From Dipteris shenzhenensis (taxonomy: Eukaryota; Polypodiophyta; Polypodiopsida; Gleicheniales): a stretch of 64,000 bases of DNA. The first letter of the stretch is position 1. Each line of letters starts with the position of its first letter. The stretch lies in NCBI GenBank assembly GCA_047967505.1, contig CM106541.1. One strand, 5' to 3'. The notes beneath the pieces were generated by a model. It was not told the origin of the DNA. It saw only the letters and a program-made list of their open reading frames with translations, and did not search any database. A program made the position numbers and the translations under genes. This document shows, in pieces, positions 54,202-64,000 of the stretch.

Positions 54202-55237
54202 GGCACACTCTTCGTTTCCTACAATCTCATGATGTGCAATTAGAGTCGACCACTTTTGTATTCACAGATTAGCTGTTGGTGTAAGTCAGAATAGTTGGTA
54301 TAGAGCTGCTGCTCCTTCCCGTGAGCTATTGCCCCCCCCTCCCTCTCTCAGCCAGCCCCCTCTCCCTCTCCCTCTATGAGCTAGCCCCCTCTCCTTCTCC
54401 CTCTCCCTCGCTGCCCCCCCCTCTCCCCCCCTCGCTGCTCCTCCTCTCCCACCTCTCTCGCCAACCCCCTCTCCCTCCTCCCTCACCCTCCCTCTCCCCT
54501 TCTTCCTCCCCGCCCTCCCTCTCCCCCCCCGCTACCCCCTACCTCTCCCTCCCCGCCCAACCTCTCCCCGACCTGTCAGCCCCCCCACCCCCCTTCTCCT
54601 CCCCCATCCCCTCCCCCATCATCCCTCTCCCTCGCCAACCCCCCCCCCCCCCCCCCCGGTTGCCCCCCTCCCTGCTGCCCCCTTTCTCCTCTCCCCTCCC
54701 CCGCTGCCCCCTCCCCGCCGCTGCCCCCTTCTCCTCTGCCCTCCCTCTCCCCTGCCAGCCCCCCCTCCCTCGCCCTCCCTCTCCCTCCTCCCTCGCCCTC
54801 CCTCTCCCCTCCTGTTGCTCTCCACCTCCCCGCTGCCCCCTTCTCCTCCGCCCTCCCTCTCCCCCGCCAGCCCCCCCGCCCCCTTCTCCTCCCCCGCCCC
54901 CTCCCTCCCCCACGCTCTCCCCCCCGCTGCTCTCCCTCCCAAGGTGACCCCTCCGAAAAAAAAAAAGAGTTAAAAAAAAAAACCTCCTCCCTCTCCCTCC
55001 CTGCCCCCTTCCTTCCTAACTCAGCTCCCCACGCCTCCCCCTCAGCCTACCTCCGTCTCCCCTCTCTCCTCCCCTCTCTTTCTCCTTCTTCCTGCCCCTC
55101 TCCTTCCCTTCCCTTCCCCTCTCTCCTACCCTCTCTTTCTCCTTCTTCTTGCGCCCGCGTTCAGGGCGTCCTGGGCAGTAGTTTCACGGACAGAGCTTTT
55201 TCAGTGTTGAAATCGGCCTTTTCACATCGATTGGCGA

Positions 55238-55590
55238 ATGGATCCCCATTCAGCCAATCTCCATCCACCTCCACCGGCCGCGAGAACCGTCATTTTTTCA
55301 GAAGACGAGCTGCAGCAGCTCAAGAAAGATGTGGAATTAGAGGGCTCCACATCACTTTTCGCTCGCATCTTTGGGTCACACCCTTCTAGATCACAGGCTA
55401 GAGACTGGATGCTGGTGGCATTACCAAGAGACCTCACCCCTCACCTCAGGGATATTCGACTTTTGGGACATGGATTCTTCCAAGTGGTTTTCGACTCCCA
55501 CGAGTCCACAGCCCTTGTTCTCAAAGCTAATCCTTTGGCTTTGGGTTCGAGGAGGATCTTTCTTTTGCCGTACACCTTGGGCTTCGATCC
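55238..55590 (+). pseudogene. LINE D ORF1 N-terminal domain
   Basis: ATG 55238 follows the C-rich leader. F-S-E-D-E-L-Q-Q-L-K-K-D, R-I-F-G-S-H-P-S-R, D-W-M-L-V-A and L-L-G-H-G-F-F-Q-V match the LINE B ORF1 in order (V-I-G-F-A-P-S-R, D-W-L-Q-S, L-M-G-R-G-I-F-W). It ends at a deletion junction near 55590, where RT sequence begins; no knuckle. Confidence 0.7.
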
Positions 55591-55857
55591 AGTCTCATTC
55601 ATCTCATCCCAAAGGGGGGTAATAGGAATCTTGTGTCTCAATGGAGACCCATCACTCTTTTGGGCACTTTTTACAAGATTCTTGCAAAAGCCATCAGTCT
55701 GCGGCTATAGGTTTTTCTTCCAAATTTGATTCATGACAAGCAGACAGGGTTTGTGCATGGCCGAAGTATTTTTGATAATATTTTCTCATTTTGGGAGGCC
55801 TCAGAATGGGCCATGCAAAGCCGCCAGAGATTGGCCATTCTACTATTGGACTTTGAG
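55591..55857 (+). pseudogene. LINE D reverse-transcriptase piece
   Basis: In shifted frames: L-I-P-K-G-G-N, W-R-P-I-T-L-L, Y-K-I-L-A-K, then 55726 onward K-Q-T-G-F-V-H-G-R-S-I-F-D-N-I and L-L-D-F-E-K. It stops there, before the catalytic Y-A-D-D, at a purine-rich block. Confidence 0.75.
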
Positions 55858-56055
55858 AAGGAGGATGAGAGGGAGAGCTGCTGGGAAGGAGGCAGCAGCC
55901 GGGAGGATGCGGGGAGGCAGGAGGCGGGGGAGAGCTGCTGAGAGGGAGGAGGCAGCCGACGGGGGGAGGAGGCGGGGAGGGAGGAGGTGGTGAGGGGCTG
56001 CCAGGGAGGAGAAGGCAACTGGGAGGAGGGAGGCGGGGAGGGGCAGGCTATCCAC
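55858..56055 (+). repeat. Purine-rich block replacing part of the LINE D RT
   Basis: About 195 bp of GGAGG/GCGGGGAGG sequence sits between L-L-D-F-E-K and the C-terminal region. Composition is that of the complementary strand of the LINE leader. Confidence 0.6.
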
Positions 56056-57200
56056 ATCCACAAACGATATCTTGTTGGAGGTATCGTTTCAACATGTCAG
56101 GATAGTGGGCTTCATGGAGCATGGATCTCTTTCACAGTGGTACTTGGATCCTGACCCGCTTCTCCTCACCCTTGGCTCATGGAGGTTGTGGCTCTATGGA
56201 GGTGTCCCAATTAAGTTTTTGCAGTGGGACCCTAGGGAATGGGAATGGATAGATGAAGGGCACCGAGAGAAGGACATCCCCTTCTTTCGTTACATGGTCA
56301 GTAATGCCAGGAAATTCTAGCTCAACTCTAGGGGTTGGAAGCCTACCAGAGCTCCTCATTGGGAGAACTTTCAGATTTCGATTGACTTACAGAGAATTTT
56401 TTGGCAGAGGCTTTGGAAATCCCACCGGAATAGAAAAATCACTCTCTTCTTTTGGCTTTTTATTCATGGTGGGATAGCAGTGAACCATTGGAGATCCAAG
56501 TTCAGAGCTGACCCTTCTTGCCCTCGCTGCCTTTTTGCTTTGGAGACAATACAGCACTGCCTATGGAATTGCAGATAGGCGAGAATCATATGGAAGGGGA
56601 TTGCAAGACTTTTCAACACTTTTGTTTGCCTACCTTTCTATATGACCTGGGGATCAGTGGCTTGGCTTACTCTTTCAGGGCCCCAGGTATTTTTTGAGAG
56701 ACTTGACTCCTCTTGGGCTCTTCACATCCGATGACACCATGTGGAGTCGTGCTCTCTAGAGGATGTTCCGGCCACTCTTTTTTCAGGGCTGCTCACTCCT
56801 CGGTCGACTCTCCATGGGAGATCCTAGCTAGCATTGCAGCATGGCACATTTGGAGAGCCAGATGGATTGAGGCTTTGGAGGGCTCTTAGGTTTACCCTTA
56901 TCAGATCTTGGCCAGTACTTGGACAGATATGATACACACTCTGATGGCCATTTGGGCGACCATGCAAGGATCATCTCGAGTAGCCTCCTCCAAGAGAGTT
57001 ACTTTTCTTAGAGATTGGAGAGACTCTCCCTTCTTTGCTGAGACTTCTATAGGGTTGAGATGGCATTTTTAGCCTCAGCCTTGGTTTCTTTCTACCTCAT
57101 TCCTCTGAGGTGTTTTTATTACATGCTTAGCATGGTGTATTTCCGCACAGAGCTTGCTCTACCGGGTTTCTTTCTTACTTAATAGAAGTCTCTTTTTTGG
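56056..57200 (+). pseudogene. LINE D ORF2 C-terminus and 3' UTR
   Basis: Stops are frequent but A-W-H-I-W-R-A-R-W near 56845 and V-T-F-L-R-D-W near 57005 match the LINE B end (G-W-H-I-W-T-S-R, F-L-R-D-W). A zinc-type C-P-R-C near 56520 and H-C-L-W-N-C near 56550 agree with LINE B. The 3' UTR runs to the A-tail. Confidence 0.7.
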
Positions 57201-57211
57201 AAAAAAAAAAA

Positions 57212-57225
57212 GATATATAAGAGTT
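57212..57225. repeat. Target-site duplication of LINE D, right copy
   Basis: Exact repeat of 54188-54201. Confidence 0.9.
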
Positions 57226-58190
57226 CCATTTAGATATCGATAATACTTATAATTGACTATAGGCTTTTCTAGATCTTTCATGAGTTTCAAACTCTACTCC
57301 ATGGGAGTGGCTGCAATCTACCATATGAAACTTCTTTAGGAAATTATCCACATATTTATGTAGGCTCCTCCTATATGAGTCTCTCCAGAATTCAATACCA
57401 AGACAATAGTGCATAAGTCCAACATCTTTCATGTCTAACTTTGCAAATGAGTCTTGTTTTAGTTTGTTGATGAAGCTCTCATTGCTTCCTGTTGAAATTA
57501 GATCATCTACATACAAAAATGCAACAATAATGTCTTCCCCTTGAACTTTATAGTTGAGAGTATGATCTGCATTGGACTTCATGTATCCCAAATTAGCAAA
57601 ATACTTATGGATTCTACTTTACCAAATTTTGGGTGCTTTCTTTAAGCCATAGAGACTTTTCTTGAGATGGCAAAGCTGACTCTCTTTTGCTTGTTTAACA
57701 TACCCTGTTGGATGCTACATGTAGAGTCCCTTGTCCAAGTAACCATTGAGAAAGGCATTTTTGACATCTAGCTAGTACACATTTCATCTATTGATTGTGG
57801 CTAGTGATATCAAAAATATCATGGAATCCACCTTTGCTACTGCAGCATAAGTCTCATCATAATCTTGACCATATTGCTATGAAAAAACTTTTGCAAATAG
57901 TCTGGCTTTGTATCTTTTAATATCTGCCATCTTATTGTACATCTTATTGTACTCTACTTTGTAGACCCATTTGTTTGCAATGGCCTTCTTTCTTGGTGGA
58001 AGGTCACATTGTTTTTGTACAAAGCATCCATCTCTTTATTAATAATAGTTTGCCATTTTGGTTTATCACCTACATCCTCAAAGTACACTGGCTCTTTCAT
58101 AGCCTTAATGGTAGTCATAAGAGTATTATTTGTAGTTTCAATTTGAATTGCTTTGCATTTTTGAGCATATGTCAACCTTGTTGGTGCTCT
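57226..58190 (-). pseudogene. Copia reverse transcriptase (minus-strand copia)
   Basis: Minus strand 57591-57247 has D-I-I-V-A-F-L-Y-V-D-D-L-I (catalytic Y-V-D-D intact), F-A-K-L-D-M-K-D-V-G and C-L-G-I-E-F. Upstream 58175-57954 holds K-W-Q-T-I-I-N-K-E-M-D-A-L, the copia RT start. Between them fingers motifs (K-Y-F-A, Y-D-Q in broken frames) are visible with stops. The end joins the RNase H at 54187 across LINE D. Confidence 0.8.
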
Positions 58191-59640
58191 GCTTTCTCTA
58201 GTAGACCATCTAAGCTATTGCTATTCTCATGGAGGATTCTCTGGCATTTCTTGGTCTTTTCATCAACCTTCTTTGTAGGTGGGTAAGTAATCAGTGTGAC
58301 TATCTCTTCTGTATGTGATGTTCTCCATTATGATTCTTCATTAGACTACACTTCTGAAGATTATGACAGTTGGGTTGATGGGATTGTACAACTTGTATGC
58401 TTCGCTCTCATCACTGTAGCCAACCATAATGCATTTATGTGACTTGACATCCAGCTTTCTACAATGATCATCATGTATGTGAGCATTGCTATGCAACCAA
58501 ATAAGTGGAGATGCCCAGTGCGTGGCTTGTATCCAGTGTTCTCACTGAGCATTTCTCTAGCACTCTCTACTAAAGTCCCATTTTTCCTTTCAGCTATGCA
58601 TTTTCTGAGGATTATCGGCACTGTGAATTGCCTTTGGATGCCATACTTAAAGTTCCAGGATGCTAAAGACATGTATTCACCTCCTTTGTCTGATCTGACA
58701 ACTTTAATCTTCCTAATTTTTTGGTTCTCTACCATGGCTTAAAATTTTTGAAATCTAGAAAAGACTTCAGATTTCTCCTTTAAAAATACACCCAACAATA
58801 TATGTTGTATTGTCGAGTAGTAAAGTGATCATTAATGTTGTGGGTCTATGCATAACCCCATACATCTATATGTATTAAAGCAAGAATATCTCTTTCTTAA
58901 GGGGTGTTTCTCCCAAATTTTGCACTTTTTTGTTTTCCAAAGCAACATGCTTCACAAAAATTTCCAAGAAATTGAAGTTTGGGAATGCCAAGTGTCATAT
59001 TTTGATTTCTCAATTGCATCAAACTTTTGAAATTGACATGACCATATCTCTTGTGCCATATTGTAGAAAGTGGCATTGGTTGTTGTTGAGCTAACATGGC
59101 ATGCAAGTCTGGTACTAAAGCTAGCATCTTGGACAAGCATCCTTCTTTGCCTACTTTTCCTACTAGAGTTAATATCCTATAGATTTGCCTCGATTGTGCA
59201 TTCATCTCTGTCAAAGATGAATCTTCTATCATTTATCCAACTAACAAAAGGTTCTTGCTGAGCTTTGGAACATAGAGTACATCTTTCACCAATCCTTTCG
59301 TAGCAATAAAATTGTTCATAGGGACAATGCTTTCCCTTGAACCAGATTTGGTGTGTTATCTATAGTGTAGATAACATTCTTGGATACTTTTAATGGTTTC
59401 ATCTCTCTAAACCATTCTTGACCCTCTATCATGTGAGATGATGCACCACCATCACTGTACCAAGGACCTTGACTTGCATGGTAAACTTGGTAACTACATT
59501 CCCCCATGTCAATATACACTTTGTGAGTCTTTTGCATGTCCTCACTCACAAGATACATTGGGTTGGGTACATTGGCATAATGTATGTGACTTTGATGTCC
59601 ACTATCTATATGCCACTTTTGGACTTGATGGAGGAAGGTG
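58191..59640 (-). pseudogene. Copia protease and integrase (minus-strand copia)
   Basis: From the top: protease W-Y-S-D-G-G-A-S-S-H-M (59470, Asp kept, next residue Gly), then the zinc domain I-W-H-K-R-Y-G-H-V-N-F and C-E-A-C-C-F-G-K (59232-58897), then the core with V-R-S-D-K-G-G-E-Y and A-E-R-K-N-G-T (58735-58361). The first core Asp region lies in a gap of broken frames near 58800. L-F-G-C-I-A follows. Gag and the 5' LTR are absent; the element is cut near 59650. Confidence 0.78.
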
Positions 59641-59786
59641 ATTCAGATTTGAATATATCTTGAATTCATGACTACCATGTCATTTTAAAGTTGGAATGTG
59701 CAAGGGATGTGCAATGGAAGGAAAAGATTATTTCACAAATCGTCCAAACCTAACATCTCAGCACTCTAAGAACTCAAAACATTCCT
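59641..59786. other. Unassigned junction DNA
   Basis: No motif; lies between the truncated copia and a LINE. Confidence 0.4.
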
Positions 59787-60860
59787 AGAATGTCAAAGCC
59801 ATTCATTTCAATGAGTATGCTATTTTTTGCAATTCTCACTTATGAGGAAAGGGGGGGGGGTTCAGCTATAATAATTCGTGAAGAAATGTCTCCACAACTA
59901 TACACCATAGGTGAAGGTGACTCATTCATTGAAAGTGAGGTTTTCATTAAAGGAGCTCCATGTTTCTTGGTTTTAGTATATGCTCCCAATATGGCTCAAG
60001 ATTAATTTTGGCCCTAAGATAGACTAAGTAGTGGATTTGTAGGCAAAGAAAGCGATCTTCATCAAAGATTGGAATATATTGGCTAACCCTTCTGATTGAT
60101 CACACAAAACCCACAACCATAGTATAGCACGAGCAAAGGCTTGGGGAAACTTTGTCAAAGGTGTACTTTGACTGACTGGTGTGAATATAATTCTTTAGAG
60201 CATCTTCATAGTCTACATGGCATAATCACCACGTGGATACTTCTTGGAGAGCAACCCAACTAGATCGAATAATGGTTGGTAGCTTGATCCCAGTGTATGA
60301 GGCGAAGTGCTAGTAGGATCAACAATATCTGACCATTTATCAATTCTATTTTGATTCCCTACATTTTCGTAATCATCATCTAACAAGGGGCGAATCCCCT
60401 TCAAGATGATCATTGCTTGCTTTGTTGGTGCCCCCAAATTTGATGACATGGTCACATATGCATGATGATCAGCAAAGTGTCTTCATATGGACCCATTTTG
60501 AAGCTATACCACCATCCTTCAGTTCATTACCAAAGAATTCAAGTCATCTAGCAAGAACAAAGCCAAACAAAGATGCAGTCATGGAGTTGTCCATGATGCA
60601 AATCAGATAATCCATCCTTTTAACCTTGCAAGAAACCCCGACTGATCCATATATCCTACCCACCCATCCCTTATCGCACTAGAGCTTAAGCTACATCCAT
60701 CAATCAATTCAAAGAAGGTACGATGAGGGTACGACACATCCAATTTGGATTGAAGTGGGTTGATGAAGGAGATCATCCCTCTAATTTGTTTTTTCTAACA
60801 CACCACAGAGAAAAATATGCTTGAAATCATAATCATCATTATAGATAGGTAGGGCCACCA
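59787..60860 (+). pseudogene. LINE endonuclease and linker remnant (LINE E)
   Basis: R-G-G-G-S-A-I-I-I-R and L-V-L-V-Y-A-P-N (59845-59995) are AP-endonuclease strands; D-W-N near 60065 fits the G-D-W/F-N block. Near 60755 G-L-K-W-V-D-E-G-D-H-P-S-N-L-F-F is the LINE linker (R-W-x-x-x-G-D-x-x-S-x-F-F). Stops throughout. Confidence 0.65.
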
Positions 60861-63500
60861 AGTTATGTGAGAACAAGAAATGACTCAGGTAATGTGCAAT
60901 CATTTAGTGAGTAATTGTTGGCACTTGGCCGGATATGCCTCTATATTATGATTTGTAGGTTAATGACTTCCTTACCACACAAATCCTGTCATTTCTATTG
61001 AGAAAGAACTACTGTTACAATGACCTTTCTCGAAGGCAAAATTACATTTCATGGTGAATTATGTGCCTAAAGAAAAATCTCTAGGTCCAAATGCAAATCC
61101 TGTGGACTTCTTCCGGCACTATTGGAAGTTATGTGCTAAGTATCAAAGGGTCTATTGAATGCATGCATAGAGATGAATGTATTTTGAATGCATGTGCTAC
61201 AGATAGACTTCTTCCAACAACAAAGAATTGAGGAGTCATAAAGTTAATCCCAATGTCCATGGATCATATGTACTTGGGCAATTGGTGCTCCCTAGCAATG
61301 CTCAATGTGGCATACAAGATACTTTCAAAAGCCTTGGCTCTTTGAATTGAATTTTTGCTGGCTAGATTTATACATGTAGACAATACAGCTTCCTCTTTGG
61401 TTGTAACATACATGACAATTTTAAATCTATTGTTGGCGATTTCACATGTAGTGGATTCGAATAAAAAGTTCTTGCACCTAAACCTAGACTTGGAAAGAAC
61501 TTCCAACCGTACTAATTGGTCCTTCATCCTCAAGGTAATGTTCAAATTGGGATTTGGAACTAGTTTATGCCGAATGACCAATGCCTTACTCACAAATGCT
61601 ACTGCCATAATCTGACTAAATGGGTATTTCTATAACAACTTTCCCTTTGAACGGTCAATCCAACAAGGTTTCCCCCTTCCTTTGCTTCTCTTCATGCCTT
61701 TTACATAACCCTTGCTACGAAGGATTGATCATTGCATTAATAGTGGGATTATTGTAGCCACTTCTTAGTAGTTCTTTTTCTCTACTCAGCCCTTTGCAGA
61801 TGATAGCTCCAATATATTGCATATACTGAATCGAGCAACTTGGACCACCTATTGTCTATCTAGGTAGAGCTCGAGTCAATCTCTAATTTAAAAAGTAACA
61901 ACTTAAAGACTACTATTTTGTATTTAGATTGGGGTAGCCTACCAAAATGGTTCACACAGTATAGTTTTAAGGCGATTAAGGTGGGTTAAATTCTTTGCTC
62001 CCTTGGTTGTTCTGTAGACCTAAGTATTACTATGAAATAGCAACTAGATTGGTTCCTTGATAAGGTCAATGGTAAATTCCATAGATGGCACAAGAAGAAG
62101 CTCTCACTTCTTGACAAGATCACTGTACTTATGACATGCTTTATCGCCCATTTTTGTCTTTGGTTCCATTGTTCTACCATTTTCCCGTGGTGCTATTTCA
62201 GAAGTGGAGGCTTGTCCAAAGAGATGTTGTGGCATGACCAGTGCCATGCATTCCCATGGTTCTTTTCATCCTCATCAAAGTTGAAGGTGGTATAGGGATT
62301 CAACTATTCAAAGGCGTGTGATTAACTATGTTGTCAATGGCTTTTTAAACTTCATTGAATGCAACCATGGGCATCCTTTCCAGACATTAGATTGAAGAGG
62401 TCAGTGTAATAGGCTTTTCGTTGGAAGCCCTGAAGTGGTAGGAGATACTCTTTTCCAATTTTCTAGTCATGATTAGGCAATCAAAATTACTTAAAGATGC
62501 TCCTTCCTATTTGGTGCAATGTTAAGGAGTGACATGGCTAACTAGAGATAGTGCTTTGAGCATGAATATTTGGGTCAACAAATGGCTGGTTCAAATTAGC
62601 CCAAGATCGGCAAAGTGTCTCAATAATAGGGGTCTAGACACGTGGTCATCCATGTGTGATACATGGGCATGCTGTTTTCTTGATCCAAAAGTCATTGCAA
62701 TTCACTTTCATCTCTCTCTTTGGGAAAAGAACTTGCTCAATGCCAAAATTTCTACACTGTGCACAGACTGGCCATCCAATTATGTCCTTAAGTGGCCAAT
62801 AAACTTGTGTGGATGGATAAACCCTATAGGTAAAGATTCCTCACGTCTTACCTACAAAGGCTTTCCCATCTTATTGACCCCACTGATATTACTTGGTTCA
62901 TTCAAATAGTGTGGTGATGGTAAGCACCTTTGGATTCCATTGATGTTTGGAAGATGCACGCATGTAGGGTTTGTGTTTTGACTCCCTTAAACCATCTTAA
63001 TTTAATCTTGTGGTGTCTCCTACACGGCAGGTTTTTGACTAAATATAAGATCTCAAAGTGGAAAAGTATTTCTCCATTACGCTCGATCTATAAAGTCAAT
63101 TTTTAAAGACCCGACACTTGTTTTGGGACTATATTGTCATTCACTACCTATGCTGCTTTCTATAGCAATGGCTGTTACGCATTCACATGCATATCCAGCT
63201 TACATGGACAATAGTCATTCTTCGTGACAAAGGGAACATGAATGATTCCCAGGCCCACCTTTGGCACTTGTTTAGGGCTACAGTTATCCAACACATTTGG
63301 TCAATTCGAAATCACCAGTGTTTTGGCATGCTATGATCCCATCAGCTTTGCACAGTCAAGTGCAACATGGTCTTCTAGATTTATTGGACTTTTATGCTCC
63401 TTCAAATGATCTTGTTTCATTTGCAAGAGTATCTCTTTGTCAAGCTCTTAAGTACGTGCAGCTCTATCTTTCTTGTATATTCTTTTTCTTTTAGGATATT
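60861..63500 (+). pseudogene. LINE RT and C-terminal remnant (LINE E)
   Basis: Scattered plus-strand blocks keep LINE order: K-S-L-G-P-N-A-N-P-V-D-F near 61075 (RT fingers, usually S-P-G-P-D-G), then near 62040 Q-L-D-W-F-L-D-K-V and F-H-R-W-H-K-K-K-L-S-L-L-D-K-I (post-RT W...LS..DK block), and H-I-W-S-I-R-N-H near 63295 (LINE end). Frames change every few dozen codons. The catalytic box was not identified. Confidence 0.55.
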
Positions 63501-64000
63501 AATTATCTTTTCCTCTCAAGAAAAAAGACATGTACCAATATTGTATTCTCCAAGAGCATTAAGTTCCATGTTTGTGTCAAGCTATGTAGAGGTTTGATAA
63601 ATTGTAGTTTACAAATATTTCATGTTTTGCTATTGGAAGATACCAAAGAGATTTTCCTTTGTTCAGCCCTCCTTTGTCGATATTGCAATTCCTTCACTTG
63701 CTCCTTCATTCTTCTCTCACTCACACATTGGTTGTTCTAGGCTCTACATAGGAAGCATACCTATTCCAGGCTCTACTTTAGGAAGTAAACTTATTCTAGC
63801 TGTGGCATCACATATAGGGCTTACACAAGATCACCACATTCTATTGAAATGAATTTATGACTCCTCTCTCTCTCTCTCTCTCTCTCTTAGAGGAGACCGC
63901 TAGAGATGAGGCATCACCCTTGACATCACTTGGTCATATTTGGACTCCCTTGTTGCTTGTGTGTATATTTGGACTCCCTTATTGCATGTGTGTATAGGCA
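63501..64000. repeat. Right end: (CT)n tract and short duplication
   Basis: (CT)n at about 63863-63888; TCATATTTGGACTCCCTT repeats with TATATTTGGACTCCCTT about 33 bp apart near 63935-63985. No gene recognised. Confidence 0.6.

Larger units (their letters stand above)
54202..57211 (+). mobile_element. LINE D, internally deleted relative of LINE B
   Basis: A 3.0-kb element with a 14-bp perfect target duplication and an A11 tail at 57201-57211. It has a C-rich leader (54330-55150, with an 18-C run near 54641), an ORF1 N-terminus, an RT piece, a purine-rich block and an ORF2 C-terminus. Endonuclease, most of ORF1 and half of RT are missing. It split a minus-strand copia in its RNase H region. 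Confidence 0.85.

Noticed and set aside
54321-54947. 208-codon proline-rich ORF
   Set aside because: Same composition artefact in the LINE D leader.

Overview
This is eukaryotic nuclear DNA from a land plant. The only recognisable host gene is the 5' part of a plant-type MLH1 (mismatch-repair ATPase) with short GT-AG introns. Nearly everything else is retrotransposon: Ty3/gypsy, Ty1/copia and LINE copies with plant features such as initiator-Met-tRNA primer sites, a Tat/Athila-like primer site, a chromodomain-type integrase tail and zinc-knuckle LINE ORF1 proteins. The density of nested elements and the LINE family ending in a 'VKQGCP-SPTLFGL-I-E' reverse-transcriptase block fit a large-genome plant. 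I lean weakly to a non-flowering lineage but the sequence does not settle this.

Layout. 1-5374: a decayed plus-strand chromovirus-like gypsy. 5375-8983: a decayed LINE. 8984-10246: a truncated copia. 10247-14300: mostly unassigned DNA with G-rich blocks, a short tandem duplication and a minus-strand LINE RT remnant. 14300-24430: an old LINE RT fragment split by a 9.5-kb LINE ('LINE B', 14743-24286, 16-bp target duplication), which is itself split by a small internally deleted minus-strand copia (21250-23853, target duplication TAGGG). 24500-43700: minus-strand LINE remnants split by a minus-strand gypsy (25490-43537), split by a gag-only copia (29648-41475, target duplication AGCAT), split in turn by a young Tat-like gypsy (32246-41184, 992-bp LTRs about 99% identical). 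43860-46510: LINE RT and copia gag remnants. 48456-49933: MLH1 exons 1-5, minus strand. 51155-52092: a four-unit tandem array. 52980-59640: a minus-strand copia split by 'LINE D' (54202-57211, 14-bp target duplication). 59787-63500: a very decayed LINE.

How parts relate. The nesting gives a relative age order, and LTR divergence agrees: about 1% for the innermost gypsy, several percent for the copia around it, and large indels between LTRs of the outermost gypsy. Most copies are dead through frameshifts, stops or lost catalytic residues.

The most interesting object is the Tat-like gypsy. Its pol RNase H has lost all four acidic catalytic positions. A second RNase H of a different type, with DED visible and the last D just after a stop, is encoded upstream of gag. 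A CCHC knuckle and a hydrophobic tail follow it. MLH1 runs toward the repeat complex, and exon 6 onward was not found, so the locus has either a giant intron of at least 48 kb or a truncated MLH1.
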